From positions 12,671,001 to 12,735,000 of the forward strand of contig OX940869.1 in assembly GCA_954871525.1 (NCBI GenBank): a DNA stretch of 64,000 nucleotides, read 5' to 3'. Every line of letters starts with the position of its first letter. Positions within the stretch are counted from its first letter, which is position 1. The notes under the pieces were generated by a model. It was not told the DNA's origin, did no database searches, and saw only the letters and a program-made list of their open reading frames with translations. This DNA comes from Parietaria judaica. Lineage: Eukaryota > Streptophyta > Magnoliopsida > Rosales > Urticaceae. Positions 11,528 through 22,192 of the stretch are shown here, piece after piece. Position numbers and translations under genes: made by a program.

Positions 11528-13018
11528 GTCCGTTTGATGGGTCCCAATGTTAAGGACCTTGGCGAAGTGGAATAGCTTGAGGAACATCCACAGTCGTTGG
11601 TCATACGCTTCCGCGTCGCTCGGGTCGAGCTGCCGGCCGTATATCAGAATATTCAAATCAACGGTGACGCCATTGGAGACGGTCATCTTCTCGAATACAC
11701 AGAGCTCGCCGGTGTACTTGAAGTGCTCGAGTGCCGGGGCTTCAATGCGCCCGGACTCGAGCTCCATGTCAAGCTCGACCTCGAACTTCTTGAGAGACTG
11801 GCTCGAGATCTCGATGCGCCTCAGCGCATGGCACTCCAGCAGCGAGAGGCTCTCCAGCTGCTGCCCGTTGACGAACCTGAAGACACCGTCCGGGAAGTAG
11901 ATGTTGCCCCCGAGTGAGACCGACCGCAGCCAGACGAACACCGTTCCCGAGAGGTGGTAGTAGACGGGGTTGCTAATGAGGGCTTGATTCGAGACCTTGA
12001 AGCTCCGCAGGCTCTGCGGGTTCACACGGAGCCTCTCGAAATCGCAGTCGTCTAGGTCGATCGCCTCGAGCTTCCCGTTGTTCTTGAAGCTGATCTCCGT
12101 GAACGAGCAGTACACGAGCTTCACGCTCTGCAACTGCCTAAAGTAAGAGAACATCCTCTCCGCAGTCTCATCGTTCATCGTCAGGTTGCTGATCAGCAAC
12201 GTCTTCAGCTCTTCAAACCCGCCTGCCTTCTTTCGGCACTCGAACTTCTTGATCTCGCTGGAATGGTCATCCTCCCCATCGACAAGTGTCTTTGCCAAAA
12301 TGTAAGCGCCGCTGTACCTGAAGCAGCGGAGCCTCGGAACCTCCATTTCAAGCAGGGACAAGTCCTCAGAGCTGGCGAGGACTAGGGCTGTCAAGCTAGG
12401 GTTTTTGACCTTGAGCACATTGACGTCGAAGCAGAACTCGACCCTAAGCTCTTCCAAGATGGGGCAATGCGAGATCAAGAGCTCTAGGGTTTTGTCATCT
12501 ATGGTGACGAATTTCAAGAAGACGGTTTTGAGCGAAGGGAGATTGAAACTCTCGCAAGGGCCACAATTGCAAGCTTGGAGCTTCAAAGAAGTTAGGTGAA
12601 TCCCAGATTCGAACACCATGTTCGGGAACCGAAAGGCCGACGGGTAGAACTCGGACTCCGCATAGCAATACTTGCCGTCAATACTTGCCGTCGAATGTAA
12701 TATCGAGATCCAGCAACTTGCTGTTGGCGATCCCGTACTTGATGTAATCGACGGTGTACAACTGGATGACCTTGTCCCTCGGGTAGACTGCGAAAACCCG
12801 CAGCTTCTGCACCGTCGGAAAAACCATGTTGCCCCGGAGGCAGCCGACGATCATCACCCTGATGAGCTCGCTGCGGTTGTCGCTGTTGCTGGGGAGGCTG
12901 TAGCGCGTCTCATCGAAATCATGTATCGGGTAGGCCCACCAGATGGCCTGCCACCTCTTCGAGAGCGTCACCGTCCTCACCGAGTCCTTCGTTGGCAGGA
13001 ACGACAAAATGTGGTGCG
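11528..13018 (-). pseudogene. Exon 1 (main part) of the F-box gene: half F-box and LRR region
   Basis: Read from 13018 downward, the frame starts in mid F-box (HILSFLPTKDSVRTVTLSKRW) and runs to a stop near 12678 caused by a 13-bp duplication. The frame reopens at 12666 and continues through a long leucine-rich region (LTSLKLQAC, FEELKTLLISNLTMND, LESLSLLECHALRRIEI) to the donor GTATGT at 11527. Removing one 13-bp copy restores a single frame through the junction. The extent and order match the F-box/FBD/LRR family. Confidence 0.85.
12667..12692. repeat. 13-bp perfect tandem duplication (frameshift) in the F-box gene
   Basis: The 13-mer AATACTTGCCGTC occurs twice in a row (12667-12679 and 12680-12692). 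On the minus strand this duplicates codons for DGKY and introduces a TGA directly after KY. With only one copy the frame reads on as KYCYAESEFYPSAF and joins the LRR frame. This is a classic replication-slippage lesion, independent of the retrotransposon. Confidence 0.9.
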
Positions 13019-15101
13019 TGTAAAACCCAATATTATATATATATATATATATATATTAAAAAAAAAAAGGTCAAAAAGTAAAAAAAAAAGGGCTCGAAGG
13101 TTCTCCCCCCCTTCTCATCTTTTTCTCTTGACACTCTCTCTGTCTCTCTCTCTTCTAAAAAAAAAAAAAAAATCTCCCTCAACAAAACTTCAAAGCTTCA
13201 TAACTCCGTCACCGGAGCTCCGATCAAAGAGATTTTGGTACCGCCGGAAAGCTCTCGAGAAGGCGAACGTGCTGATAGGCGGATGGCGACCTGACGTGGT
13301 GGCGTTTGGCCGGAATAGTCGCCGGAAGGTTATTAGAGTTTGATGGAGCTGCCACCTCGCCGTCGCAGTCGCCGGTCGCCGCCGTCGGCATTTTCCGATA
13401 TCAAATTTTATTGAGGGATTTTGAAGCCCTCGTCGAGGAGATCGAAAGCCCTCAATCGGAATTGTCATCGGACTCCCGGTAAGCTCGAATTTCCTTGCCC
13501 TAGATTCTGATTTTAGATGATAAAATTAGGTATGTTCTGGGCCTTGATTGATGAAATTGACCTCGCCATTGTGTTTAGAATAGTCGAATTAGGCTAGGAG
13601 AGGTATCACATTGTCGAATTGATGCCCGTTTTACTGCCTCGTTTTGCGTGCCCGACGGGAATTCGGCCCGGGTTAAATGTCAGCGTATCGGGTTTTCAAT
13701 TGACAATTTGAATTCCAATCTTAGTAATATTTGACTTATGGATGGTATCGGTGTTATAGTTGGCGCGGATAGTCGTCCCGTGGTCACCTCGAAAACCGTG
13801 CTACCTGAATCACCCGTTATGAATAGTACATCGGATCCCGAAGTCTCTGATCATCGAAGTCAAGGCCAAGACGAACCCGCATCTTCGACTAGCTATTCGA
13901 TCGGTCAAAGTTTCCACAAATCGAGGTAGGGGCTATTACCTATTCTCGCAATTTAAAATGAACGTAGAAACCAATGTTCTAATAAAGATTGAACCGGATA
14001 GGTTTATATTGGATTTAATTAAATGATATGCTAACTAAAAAGAGAAAAGTTAATATTGCGGTTGATGTTGCTTGTTGGCGAAGATGAAAAACAGGTATGA
14101 TTTGCATCGGTGTGATGCTTGATATTATATTTTATGTTTATGGTGACGTCGGTATGACGTGTATTATATGGTACCCGCTTCGGGCGGATGATGATTATTA
14201 TTATATGGTACCCGCTTTGGGCGGATGATGATTATTATGATATGGTACCCGCTTCGGGCGGATGAGCTGCTGACGAGCAGCTGGCTACTGCGCAGTAGGC
14301 CGGACCTGGATATGGATATGGATATGGATATGATTGGACCCAAAAGTCAACATTTCGACCCATGGCGAACTGGCCATCTTTGGTGGTGATTAGGATCCCG
14401 AGTCGAGCGCGAGTTACGGTTAGGGACTTCTAGTCCACCTGTGCTCGTGCCTTGAGGACTCGATGGGATATAGTGGAGAAAAGGCGCGAGCTGACTCGGC
14501 ATGGACCACCGAAATGATTTGACTTTTGTGGGGTATATTTATTTTATTATTGGAATGATAAAATGATGAAATTATGATTAAATGGTTTATGATGTCATTT
14601 AATTTAATTAATTGAAATTTGACTAATAATGGTTCGGTAAAGAGAAATTGTAATAGATTCCCTACTGAGCGTGTGGTGCTCATCCCTTCCATATACATCT
14701 TTTTCTTTCCAGCTTCAGGTGGTGTTCAGTACTAGACTCCGGACGAGGAATAGTTTGATTCAGGAAGTCTACGTTTCGTTTTGCTTACCTAAACCTTTAA
14801 TCTTCGTTGTGGTGAATTTCGTATTTTTAGTTGATCTTTAATTTCGAAAATGTAAAGGATTAAATTAAGGATATTTGTGATGGTGGTACTTTTAAATTGT
14901 CGTTTTATGGTGTTGTATAAACTGTGGTCGTTGACGTTGTATTGTCGTTTTAAGTCCCACGGGCAAAAGTTATGTGTTTGTTGACGTGGACGTTGAATAT
15001 TCAACGATATCGTTTAAATGATGATGTGTCGTTGACCGGTCTAAGTTTGACAAGTCGTTGTTTTTGTCTTATCCTACTAACCCCCATTTAGGGGCGTTAC
15101 A
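13019..15101 (+). repeat. 5' LTR of the Tekay-like element
   Basis: This 2083-bp LTR starts TGTAAAACCCAA and ends GGGGCGTTACA. It contains an (AT)n tract (13034-13055), a CT-rich leader near 13130-13160, three tandem copies of a roughly 35-bp unit with 'tatggtacccgctt' (14167-14265), and a 'ggatat' microrepeat near 14310-14335. It differs from the 3' LTR at only a handful of bases, for example near 13410, 14218, 14371 and 14799-14805, plus a 9-bp repeat-number difference near 13380. Confidence 0.93.
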
Positions 15102-15104
15102 GTT

Positions 15105-15116
15105 TGGTATCAGAGC
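15105..15116 (+). other. Primer-binding site of the Tekay-like element
   Basis: TGGTATCAGAGC follows the 5' LTR after three bases. It is the standard plant PBS complementary to the 3' end of initiator methionine tRNA. The same 12-mer occurs at 33126, 41287 and 48718 in this window. Confidence 0.92.
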
Positions 15117-15613
15117 CTAGGTTACGGCACCTAGGGTACAACACCATAATTTTTATTTTTATTTTGCGTTTTTGTCGTGTTTTATTTTGTATCACCATCC
15201 ATAATCCTGACATTTAATCTTTTTACAGTTGATCAACATGGTTCGGAATTCCCAAAGTACCCTAAATCTGCGTCCCCCGTTAAATCTTGAAGAATCTGCA
15301 TGGTATAATGTTCCATAATACGTGATACAATCTCTTAGTTCTGCAGTTGAAATAATGAAATCTTTTAAGGAGATCCTGTTCCAAAATCCTCTATAGTTTG
15401 ATGAATTTCCTGATGTTGCTACAATTGAAATGCGATTGGCATTAATGAAGAAAAATTTGAGGTGCTTTATAATTCTGATGTCGTAGTTAGCCCTGAAGCT
15501 AGAATGGTAAATTTTGGGTAATGATTTCATGCGCAATGGGTTTGCGAGAACTTTACGCCAAAGCGTTACTCTAATTTCTCAAAATTGATTGTTTCAGCCA
15601 AAAACCTCGAGAC

Positions 15614-17753
15614 ATGTATTATTCCTTCATCAATGTGCGCTCATATAGGAAATTGCCAAAAGCTTTAATGATCTACAAGTCTTGTGAGCTTGTCATTGAG
15701 GGAAGTAAATTCTCATTTGACGTAATCGTTCCCCGTATGATCGAGTTTGATGTAACATTGGAAATGAATTTGTTAGAAAAGTATCGTGCTATAGTAGAAT
15801 GCTACAAAATACATGGCACCCTCGGAGGAAAAGAAAATGAGCATGTTAATATGGCCTCATAATTTCATCTTGAAGTCTCTCCTTGGAGGAAAGATGAATT
15901 TTGAAGGGTCGGAAGTTAATTGTACCATGGAAGGTGTGAGGCAAAGTGCAATCGACCCGCATATCCCAATAGTACAAGATCTTGAAGATGTGTTTTCCGC
16001 AGAGATATTAGGATTTTCTCCAGATTGTCGATTGGGTTTGACATTGACCTAGTTCCTGGGAGTTTTCCGATTTCTATGGCTCATTTCCGTATGGCTCCAG
16101 CAGAATTGGCAGAATTGAAGAAGCAATTAGACGACTTGTTGAGTAAAAGGTTTATCTGGCAGAGTACATCACCGTGGGGAGCACCGGTGTTATTCGCTAA
16201 GAAAACTAATGATAGTTTACGCCCTTGTGTGGACTACAGACAGCTCAACATGATAATGATTAAAAAAAAAAAAAAAAAACCTTTGTCACGAATTGATGAC
16301 CTATTCGATCAATTGGGAGGACGCAAGTTTTTCTCAAGGATATAGTTGCGGTCAGGTTACCACCCGTTGAGGATTCGAAATGCAGATATTCCGAAGACAT
16401 CGTTCCGTACACGATATGGTCACTTTAAGTTAACGGTTATGCCTTTTGGTTTAACGAACGCTCCAACGGCGTTTATGGACTTAATGAATAGAGTTTTCCG
16501 ACCATACTTGGATCGATTTGTTGTTGTCTTCATTGACGACATACTTATCTATTCAAGAACTTTGGAGGAACACGCAGAACATTTGCGGATCGTTTTGCAG
16601 ACTTTGCGGGACCATCGTTTATATGCGAAGAAAGAAAAATGCGAATTCTGGATGACCGAAGTGAAGTTCTTAGGCCATATGATCTCGCAAGAAGGTATTG
16701 CCGTAGACCCGTCAAAGATTGAAGCTATCTTGAACTGGAGGTAACCAAGAAATGTGGCGGAAGTTCGAAGCTTCCTAGGGCTTGCGGGCTATTTCAGGAA
16801 GTTTGTGGAGAATTTTTCAAAGATTGATGCGCCCCCAAGCAAGCTCACCAGAAAAGATGTTCAGTTCAGATGGGATGATAGATGTGAAGAGTCTTTTTTT
16901 TCAGAATTGAAACGACGATTGACGAGTGCTCCTGTCCTTGTTGTTCCCAATGTAGGTGAAGTGTTTACAGTGTTTACGGATGCATCTTGAAGTGGACTAG
17001 GCTGTGTGCTCATGCAAAAAGGGAGAGTGATGGCATATGGTTCTAGGCAGTTAAAGCCGCACAGACTAAATTATCCTACCCATGACCTGGGAGCTAGCAG
17101 CAGTGATATTTGCACTCAAAATCTGGCGTTGTCATCTTTATGGCTCAAGATTTGAGATATTCACCGATCATCAAAGTCTCAAGTATTTGTTCACGCAGAG
17201 AGACTTGAATCTACGACAACGAAGATGGGTGGAGTATATGAAAGATTATGGTTTTAGTCTACGATATCGCCCAAGAAAAGTAAAGGTGGTCGCCGATGCA
17301 TTAAGTCTGAAGAATCATGGTTTGGTTGCTTCTTTGACCTTGGAATTATGGAAAATATCGGTTATCATTGGCGATTACAATTTAGAATTCCATAACGATG
17401 GGTATAAAGCATGTGCGTATAACGTCATAGCCGTTCCATCAATGGTACTCCAAGTTAGAAAAAGCCAGTGGAGCGATGAAACATTGCAAGATTTATGGAA
17501 TCGGTTACAAGCTGGAGAACAACTTGAAGGATGGAATTTGGGAGTCGATGGATTTTTATTATTGTACAAAGGATGGCTTGCGGTAGCTGATGATGCTACA
17601 TTACGAAATGTCATCTTACAAGAAGCTCATCGTTCCAAGTTTGCTATTCACCCAGGAAGTACGTAAATGTACCAAGATTTGAAGAGGCAATATTATTGCT
17701 ACGGAATGAAATCTGATGTGGCGATGTTCGTGAAGAGATGTCCAGTTTGCTAA
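15614..17753 (+). pseudogene. Protease/RT/RNase H remnants of Tekay-like pol
   Basis: Frames at 15614-15862, 15813-16052, 16025-16345, 16346-16744, 16754-16990 and 17082-17666 line up as one broken polyprotein. The visible parts are a protease C terminus (FDVTLEMNLLEKYRAIVEC), an RT entry ([30 protein letters not shown]), RT palm ([23 protein letters not shown]), RNase H ([27 protein letters not shown]) and the start of the integrase zinc finger. The stop at 16343-16345 sits where the catalytic Asp of RT motif A is expected (before LRSGYH). A run of 18 A at about 16261-16278 replaces the normally mixed codons before PLSRID. Gag and its zinc knuckle are not recognisable upstream. Confidence 0.85.
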
Positions 17754-18887
17754 ATGGTCAAAGCAGAGCATCAGAAACCCGGCGGGGAGCTTAGACCACT
17801 TGAAATACCTGAGTGGAAATGGGACTGCATCACAATGGACTTCGTTTCGGGACTTCCTCGGTCTCGGAGCGGACACGATGCGGTGTGGGTGATCGTTGAT
17901 AGATTGACAAAATCAGCTCACTTTATCCCTATTCGGACAGATTACAAAGTTTCGAAACTTTGTAAACTATATGTGGAAAAGATAGTAAAGCTTCATGGGG
18001 TCCCTGTTTCAATAGTTTCGGACCGAGACGCTCGTTTCACCTCCAAGTTTTGGAGAGGATTACAGAAAGAGATGGGAACTGAATTGAGTTTGAGCACAGC
18101 TTTTCATCCTCAGACTGATGGACAATCAGAGCGAGTGATTCAGATCTTAGAAGACATGCTTCGGGCGTGCGCCTTGGATTTTGGAGGAAAGTGGAAGGAG
18201 CAACTACCATTCGTGGAGTTCGCTTACAACAATAGCTTTCAGGATAGTATCGGTATGACACCGTATGAGGCCTTGTATGGTCGACCTTGTCGTTCACCTC
18301 TTTTTTGGACCGAGTATGAAGATCGTATTACTTTCGGTCCTTCCTACCTCAAAGATACAACAGAAACGATTAGGCTTATTTGGGAAAAACTCAAGACTGC
18401 TCAACGTCGCCAGAAGAGTTATGCGGATCGAAGACGTAGGCCACTGGAATTCATGGTTGGCGACAATGTGTTCTTGAAGGTGACGCCCATGCGTGGAGTT
18501 TCTCGTTTCGGCATAAAAGGAAAGTTAGCTCCGCGATATACCGGTCCGTTCGAGATAGTTGAAAGAGTCGGGCCACTTGCCTACAGGCTTGATTTACCTC
18601 CGCAATTATCTCATGTTCACAATGTGTTTCATGTGTCGATGTTGAGAAAATATGAACCCGATCCTCAACAAATCATTGAGTGGACAGAGATACCTATTCA
18701 AGAAAATGCGACGTATACGGAACACCCACTTCATATTATCGACCGTGAAGTCAAAGTTCTTCGTCGGCGAGAGACCTCTTTAGTCAAAGTGGTGCTGAAC
18801 CATCACGATATAAGAAAGGAAACATGGGAGTTAGAGTCGGAGATGATGAAGAAGTACCCGTCCTTGTTAGGGGGTGGTTTTGTTTAA
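17754..18887 (+). CDS. Integrase core plus chromodomain-like C terminus (open part of Gypsy pol)
   Basis: A 377-residue open frame. The integrase D-D-35-E triad is visible: Asp29 (TMDFVSGLP), Asp90 (IVSDRDARF) and Glu126 (TDGQSER), with 35 residues between the last two. Downstream are the usual Gypsy integrase C-terminal motifs (FGIKGKLAPRYTGPFEI, NVFHVSMLRKY). The final 60 residues or so (HIIDREVKVLRRRE, then TWELESEM) resemble the chromodomain of Tekay/Del chromoviruses, which bind heterochromatin marks and direct insertion. The frame is really the 3' part of a polyprotein; stops just upstream (17751, 17664) mean it would not be made from the normal start. The ATG at 17754 is simply the first codon after a stop. 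Confidence 0.88.
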   Translation: MVKAEHQKPGGELRPLEIPEWKWDCITMDFVSGLPRSRSGHDAVWVIVDRLTKSAHFIPIRTDYKVSKLCKLYVEKIVKLHGVPVSIVSDRDARFTSKFWRGLQKEMGTELSLSTAFHPQTDGQSERVIQILEDMLRACALDFGGKWKEQLPFVEFAYNNSFQDSIGMTPYEALYGRPCRSPLFWTEYEDRITFGPSYLKDTTETIRLIWEKLKTAQRRQKSYADRRRRPLEFMVGDNVFLKVTPMRGVSRFGIKGKLAPRYTGPFEIVERVGPLAYRLDLPPQLSHVHNVFHVSMLRKYEPDPQQIIEWTEIPIQENATYTEHPLHIIDREVKVLRRRETSLVKVVLNHHDIRKETWELESEMMKKYPSLLGGGFV

Positions 18888-18906
18888 ATTTCAAGGACGA
18901 AATTTT

Positions 18907-18923
18907 TTAAAGGGGTGGAGTAT
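18907..18923 (+). other. Polypurine tract region of the Tekay-like element
   Basis: The purine-rich string TAAAGGGGTGGAG lies directly before the 3' LTR (start 18924), where plus-strand DNA synthesis is primed in LTR retrotransposons. Confidence 0.75.
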
Positions 18924-21018
18924 TGTAAAACCCAATATTATATATATATATATATATTAAAAAAAAAAAAAAGGTCAAAAAGTCAAAAAAAAGGGCTCGA
19001 AGGTTCTCCCCCCCCTTCTCATCTTTTTCTCTTGACACTCTCTCTGTCTCTCTCTCTCTCTTCTAAAAAAAAAAAAAATTCTCCCTCAACAAAACTTCAA
19101 AGCTTCATAACTCCGTCACCGGAGCTCCGATCAAAGAGATTTTGGTACCGCCGGAAAGCTCTCGAGAAGGCGAACGTGCTGATAGGCGGATGGCGACCTG
19201 ACGTGGTGGCGTTTGGCCGGAATAGTCGCCGGAAGGTTATTAGAGTTTGATGGAGCTGCCACCTCGCCGTCGCAGTCGCCGGTCGCCGCCGTCGGCCGCC
19301 GTCGGCATTTTCCGATATCGAATTTTATTGAGGGGTTTTGAAGCCCTCGTCGAGGAGATCGAAAGCCCTCAATCGGAATTGTCATCGGACTCCCGGTAAG
19401 CTCGAATTTCCTTGCCCTAGATTCTGATTTTAGATGATAAAATTAGGTATGTTCTGGGCCTTGATTGATGAAATTGACCTCGCCATTGTGTTTAGAATAG
19501 TCGAATTAGGCTAGGAGAGGTATCACATTGTCGAATTGATGCCCGTTTTACTGCCTCGTTTTGCGTGCCCGACGGGAATTCGGCCCGGGTTAAATGTCAG
19601 CGTATCGGGTTTTCAATTGACAATTTGAATTCCAATCTTAGTAATATTTGACTTATGGATGGTATCGGTGTTATAGTTGGCGCGGATAGTCGTCCCGTGG
19701 TCACCTCGAAAACCGTGCTACCTGAATCACCCGTTATGAATAGTACATCGGATCCCGAAGTCTCTGATCATCGAAGTCAAGGCCAAGACGAACCCGCATC
19801 TTCGACTAGCTATTCGATCGGTCAAAGTTTCCACAAATCGAGGTAGGGGCTATTACCTATTCTCGCAATTTAAAATGAACGTAGAAACCAATGTTCTAAT
19901 AAAGATTGAACCGGATAGGTTTATATTGGATTTAATTAAATGATATGCTAACTAAAAAGAGAAAAGTTAATATTGCGGTTGATGTTGCTTGTTGGCGAAG
20001 ATGAAAAACAGGTATGATTTGCATCGGTGTGATGCTTGATATTATATTTTATGTTTATGGTGACGTCGGTATGACGTGTATTATATGGTACCCGCTTCGG
20101 GCGGATGATGATTATTATTATATGGTACCCGCTTCGGGCGGATGATGATTATTATGATATGGTACCCGCTTCGGGCGGATGAGCTGCTGACGAGCAGCTG
20201 GCTACTGCGCAGTAGGCCGGACCTGGATATGGATATGGATATGGATATGATTGGACCCAAAAGTCAACATTTCGACCCATGGCGAACTGGCCGTCTTTGG
20301 TGGTGATTAGGATCCCGAGTCGAGCGCGAGTTACGGTTAGGGACTTCTAGTCCACCTGTGCTCGTGCCTTGAGGACTCGATGGGATATAGTGGAGAAAAG
20401 GCGCGAGCTGACTCGGCATGGACCACCGAAATGATTTGACTTTTGTGGGGTATATTTATTTTATTATTGGAATGATAAAATGATGAAATTATGATTAAAT
20501 GGTTTATGATGTCATTTAATTTAATTAATTGAAATTTGACTAATAATGGTTCGGTAAAGAGAAATTGTAATAGATTCCCTACTGAGCGTGTGGTGCTCAT
20601 CCCTTCCATATACATCTTTTTCTTTCCAGCTTCAGGTGGTGTTCAGTACTAGACTCCGGACGAGGAATAGTTTGATTCAGGAAGTCTACGTTTCGTTTTG
20701 CTTACCTAAACCTTTAATGTTCGTCGTGGTGAATTTCGTATTTTTAGTTGATCTTTAATTTCGAAAATGTAAAGGATTAAATTAAGGATATTTGTGATGG
20801 TGGTACTTTTAAATTGTCGTTTTATGGTGTTGTATAAACTGTGGTCGTTGACGTTGTATTGTCGTTTTAAGTCCCACGGGCAAAAGTTATGTGTTTGTTG
20901 ACGTGGACGTTGAATATTCAACGATATCGTTTAAATGATGATGTGTCGTTGACCGGTCTAAGTTTGACAAGTCGTTGTTTTTGTCTTATCCTACTAACCC
21001 CCATTTAGGGGCGTTACA
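18924..21018 (+). repeat. 3' LTR of the Tekay-like element
   Basis: This 2095-bp near-identical copy of 13019-15101 ends TTACA at 21018, followed by the TSD GTGCG. It has a longer CT tract near 19040-19060 and an extra 9-bp GC-rich repeat near 19290. Confidence 0.93.
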
Positions 21019-21144
21019 GTGCGCCAGGTGGTCCGGCAGCTCGCTCAACCGGTCGCGGAGGCGGTCGTCGCCCTGCGCCACCCTTGCTCGCAGCCCTGGC
21101 GGCAATCTCCTCCCCGCGCTTCCCATGGCTCCGGCTTGCGACAT
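21019..21144 (-). pseudogene. Exon 1 (5' part) of the F-box gene: N terminus and first half of the F-box
   Basis: On the minus strand the ATG at 21144 opens MSQAGAMGSAGRRLPPGLRA and runs to DRLSELPDHLAH at the insertion point. The last two codons use the GTGCG target site shared with 13014-13018. The frame matches the resumed F-box at 13018. Confidence 0.8.
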
Positions 21145-21723
21145 TTCCGAACTCCTATTGATCTGGTGAGAGCAAGAAAGTGTTTCAGACAAAGGACTAC
21201 AACGGTGGAAGCTGCTCGGAGAGTGAGACTAGAGCTTATGTGAGGCTATAATTTAGGGTTTTCCATAGGAGGGTTCGTGTGTGTTCTTCTCTAAGTCTTC
21301 ACGCCGAGTCAGAATCCACCATCTGGCGATCATCTTGACCGTCCGTGATTAGGTGTTCGATGATGATGAGATAAGAACAAGATCGAAAAATATACGAATT
21401 CAATTCATGTATCTCTTCTTTTTCATATATGGAAAATGGCTTTGCATTCATTAGGGTTGATATCGAGTTAAGACGTTGCCTGGTATTGCTCTTCAACGTT
21501 CAGTTTTTGCAGAAACTAACGTTACGAGGGAGAGGAGGGCATTTTAGGGATTTCATTACTTAAATACCATATCTGTCGAACTACGTGTGTGTGTATGACG
21601 GAGATTAAAGTTAAAGAAAACGACGGCGTTTTATAAATTCTATCAAAAAAGGATTCTAGAATTTTCTTATTCGGAAAAAAGAAATCTATACATACTACAT
21701 ACGCTTAATTATAATATTAATTA
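21145..21723. promoter_or_regulatory. 5' flank and likely promoter of the F-box gene
   Basis: This is about 580 bp upstream of the minus-strand ATG. No clear TATA box was fixed by eye. The segment ends at the MITE beginning at 21724. Whether it still drives transcription of the broken gene cannot be judged from sequence. Confidence 0.4.
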
Positions 21724-22192
21724 GGGTTAATGATGGCGAAAATATCTAAAGTTTGGTCAAAGAACCCCTCGTGTACCCAAAGTTTAAAAATAGTGGCAAA
21801 TATACTCAAAGTTGCATTTGGAGAGTTGATCACTCCATTGTCGTAACGCCGTTAACTTACCTGTTAACTCTGGCCACGTGGACAAATTTGTTTTGTTAAG
21901 TGAAATGATTAGGGCTTTAATTAGTTGTATTAAATAGTATTAATTAGGGGTTTAATTCGTTGTTTTGTCATAAACGAGGCTGATGTGGGCTCGTCCACGT
22001 GGCAAAAAATGTTATGTAAGCAACCCACGTTTGTCCACGTGGCCAGAGTTAACGGGTAAGTTAATGGCGTTACGAGAATGGAGTGGTCAACTCCCCAAAT
22101 GCGACTTTGGGTATTTTTACCACCATTTCTAAACTTTAGGTACACGAGGAATTCTTTGACCAAACTTTAAGTATTTTCACCGTCATTAATCC
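21724..22192. mobile_element. Mutator-type MITE (469 bp), second copy
   Basis: It has the same ends (GGGTTAATGATGGCGAAAAT ... CGTCATTAATCC), the same internal blocks and the same length as 9871-10339. The flanks TATTAATTA and TATTAATAG match at 7 of 9 positions, which fits a decayed 9-bp TSD. No coding potential. Confidence 0.85.

Larger units (their letters stand above)
13019..21018 (+). mobile_element. Full-length Ty3/Gypsy element (8000 bp), Tekay-like chromovirus, young and defective
   Basis: The element begins TGTAA and ends TTACA and has a perfect TSD GTGCG (13014-13018 and 21019-21023). LTRs of 2083 bp and 2095 bp flank an internal region of about 3.8 kb with primer-binding site, pol remnants and polypurine tract. 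Order is protease remnant, RT, RNase H, integrase with a C-terminal chromodomain-like segment, the order of Ty3/Gypsy. Most of gag is missing; the first recognisable protein is the end of a protease-like domain at about 15690-15810. Pol carries in-frame stops at 16343, 16742, 16988, 17664 and 17751 and a frameshift near 17080. The LTRs nevertheless differ by only about seven substitutions plus small repeat-length changes, so it moved recently, probably using proteins from another copy. Confidence 0.93.
8719..21144 (-). pseudogene. F-box/FBD-LRR gene broken by a Gypsy insertion and a 13-bp duplication
   Basis: The gene model on the minus strand is: exon 1 at 21144-21019 continuing at 13018-11528, exon 2 at 10794-10564, exon 3 at 9030-8719. 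The N-terminal piece encodes the first half of an F-box (DRLSELPDHLAH) and the sequence at 13018 resumes HILSFLPTKDS, so the frame is continuous if the 8.0-kb element at 13019-21018 is removed. The middle is a leucine-rich region and the last exon is an FBD-type C terminus (VKIRNFRG, ELELVEYLL). Such proteins act as substrate receptors of SCF ubiquitin ligases through SKP1 binding. Two lesions are visible: the retrotransposon inside the F-box, and a 13-bp tandem duplication (12667-12692) that shifts the frame and gives an early stop. The best start is the ATG at 21144; an in-frame ATG at 21192 is also possible. Substrates are unknown. Confidence 0.85.

Noticed and set aside
12672..13343. 223-codon plus-strand frame crossing the Gypsy border
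   Set aside because: It is the antisense of the F-box exon joined to LTR simple-sequence; no coding signature of its own.
15105..15116. Methionine-tRNA-like matches (TGGTATCAGAGC) at four places
   Set aside because: They are 12-base primer-binding sites of LTR elements, not tRNA genes; no cloverleaf surrounds them.
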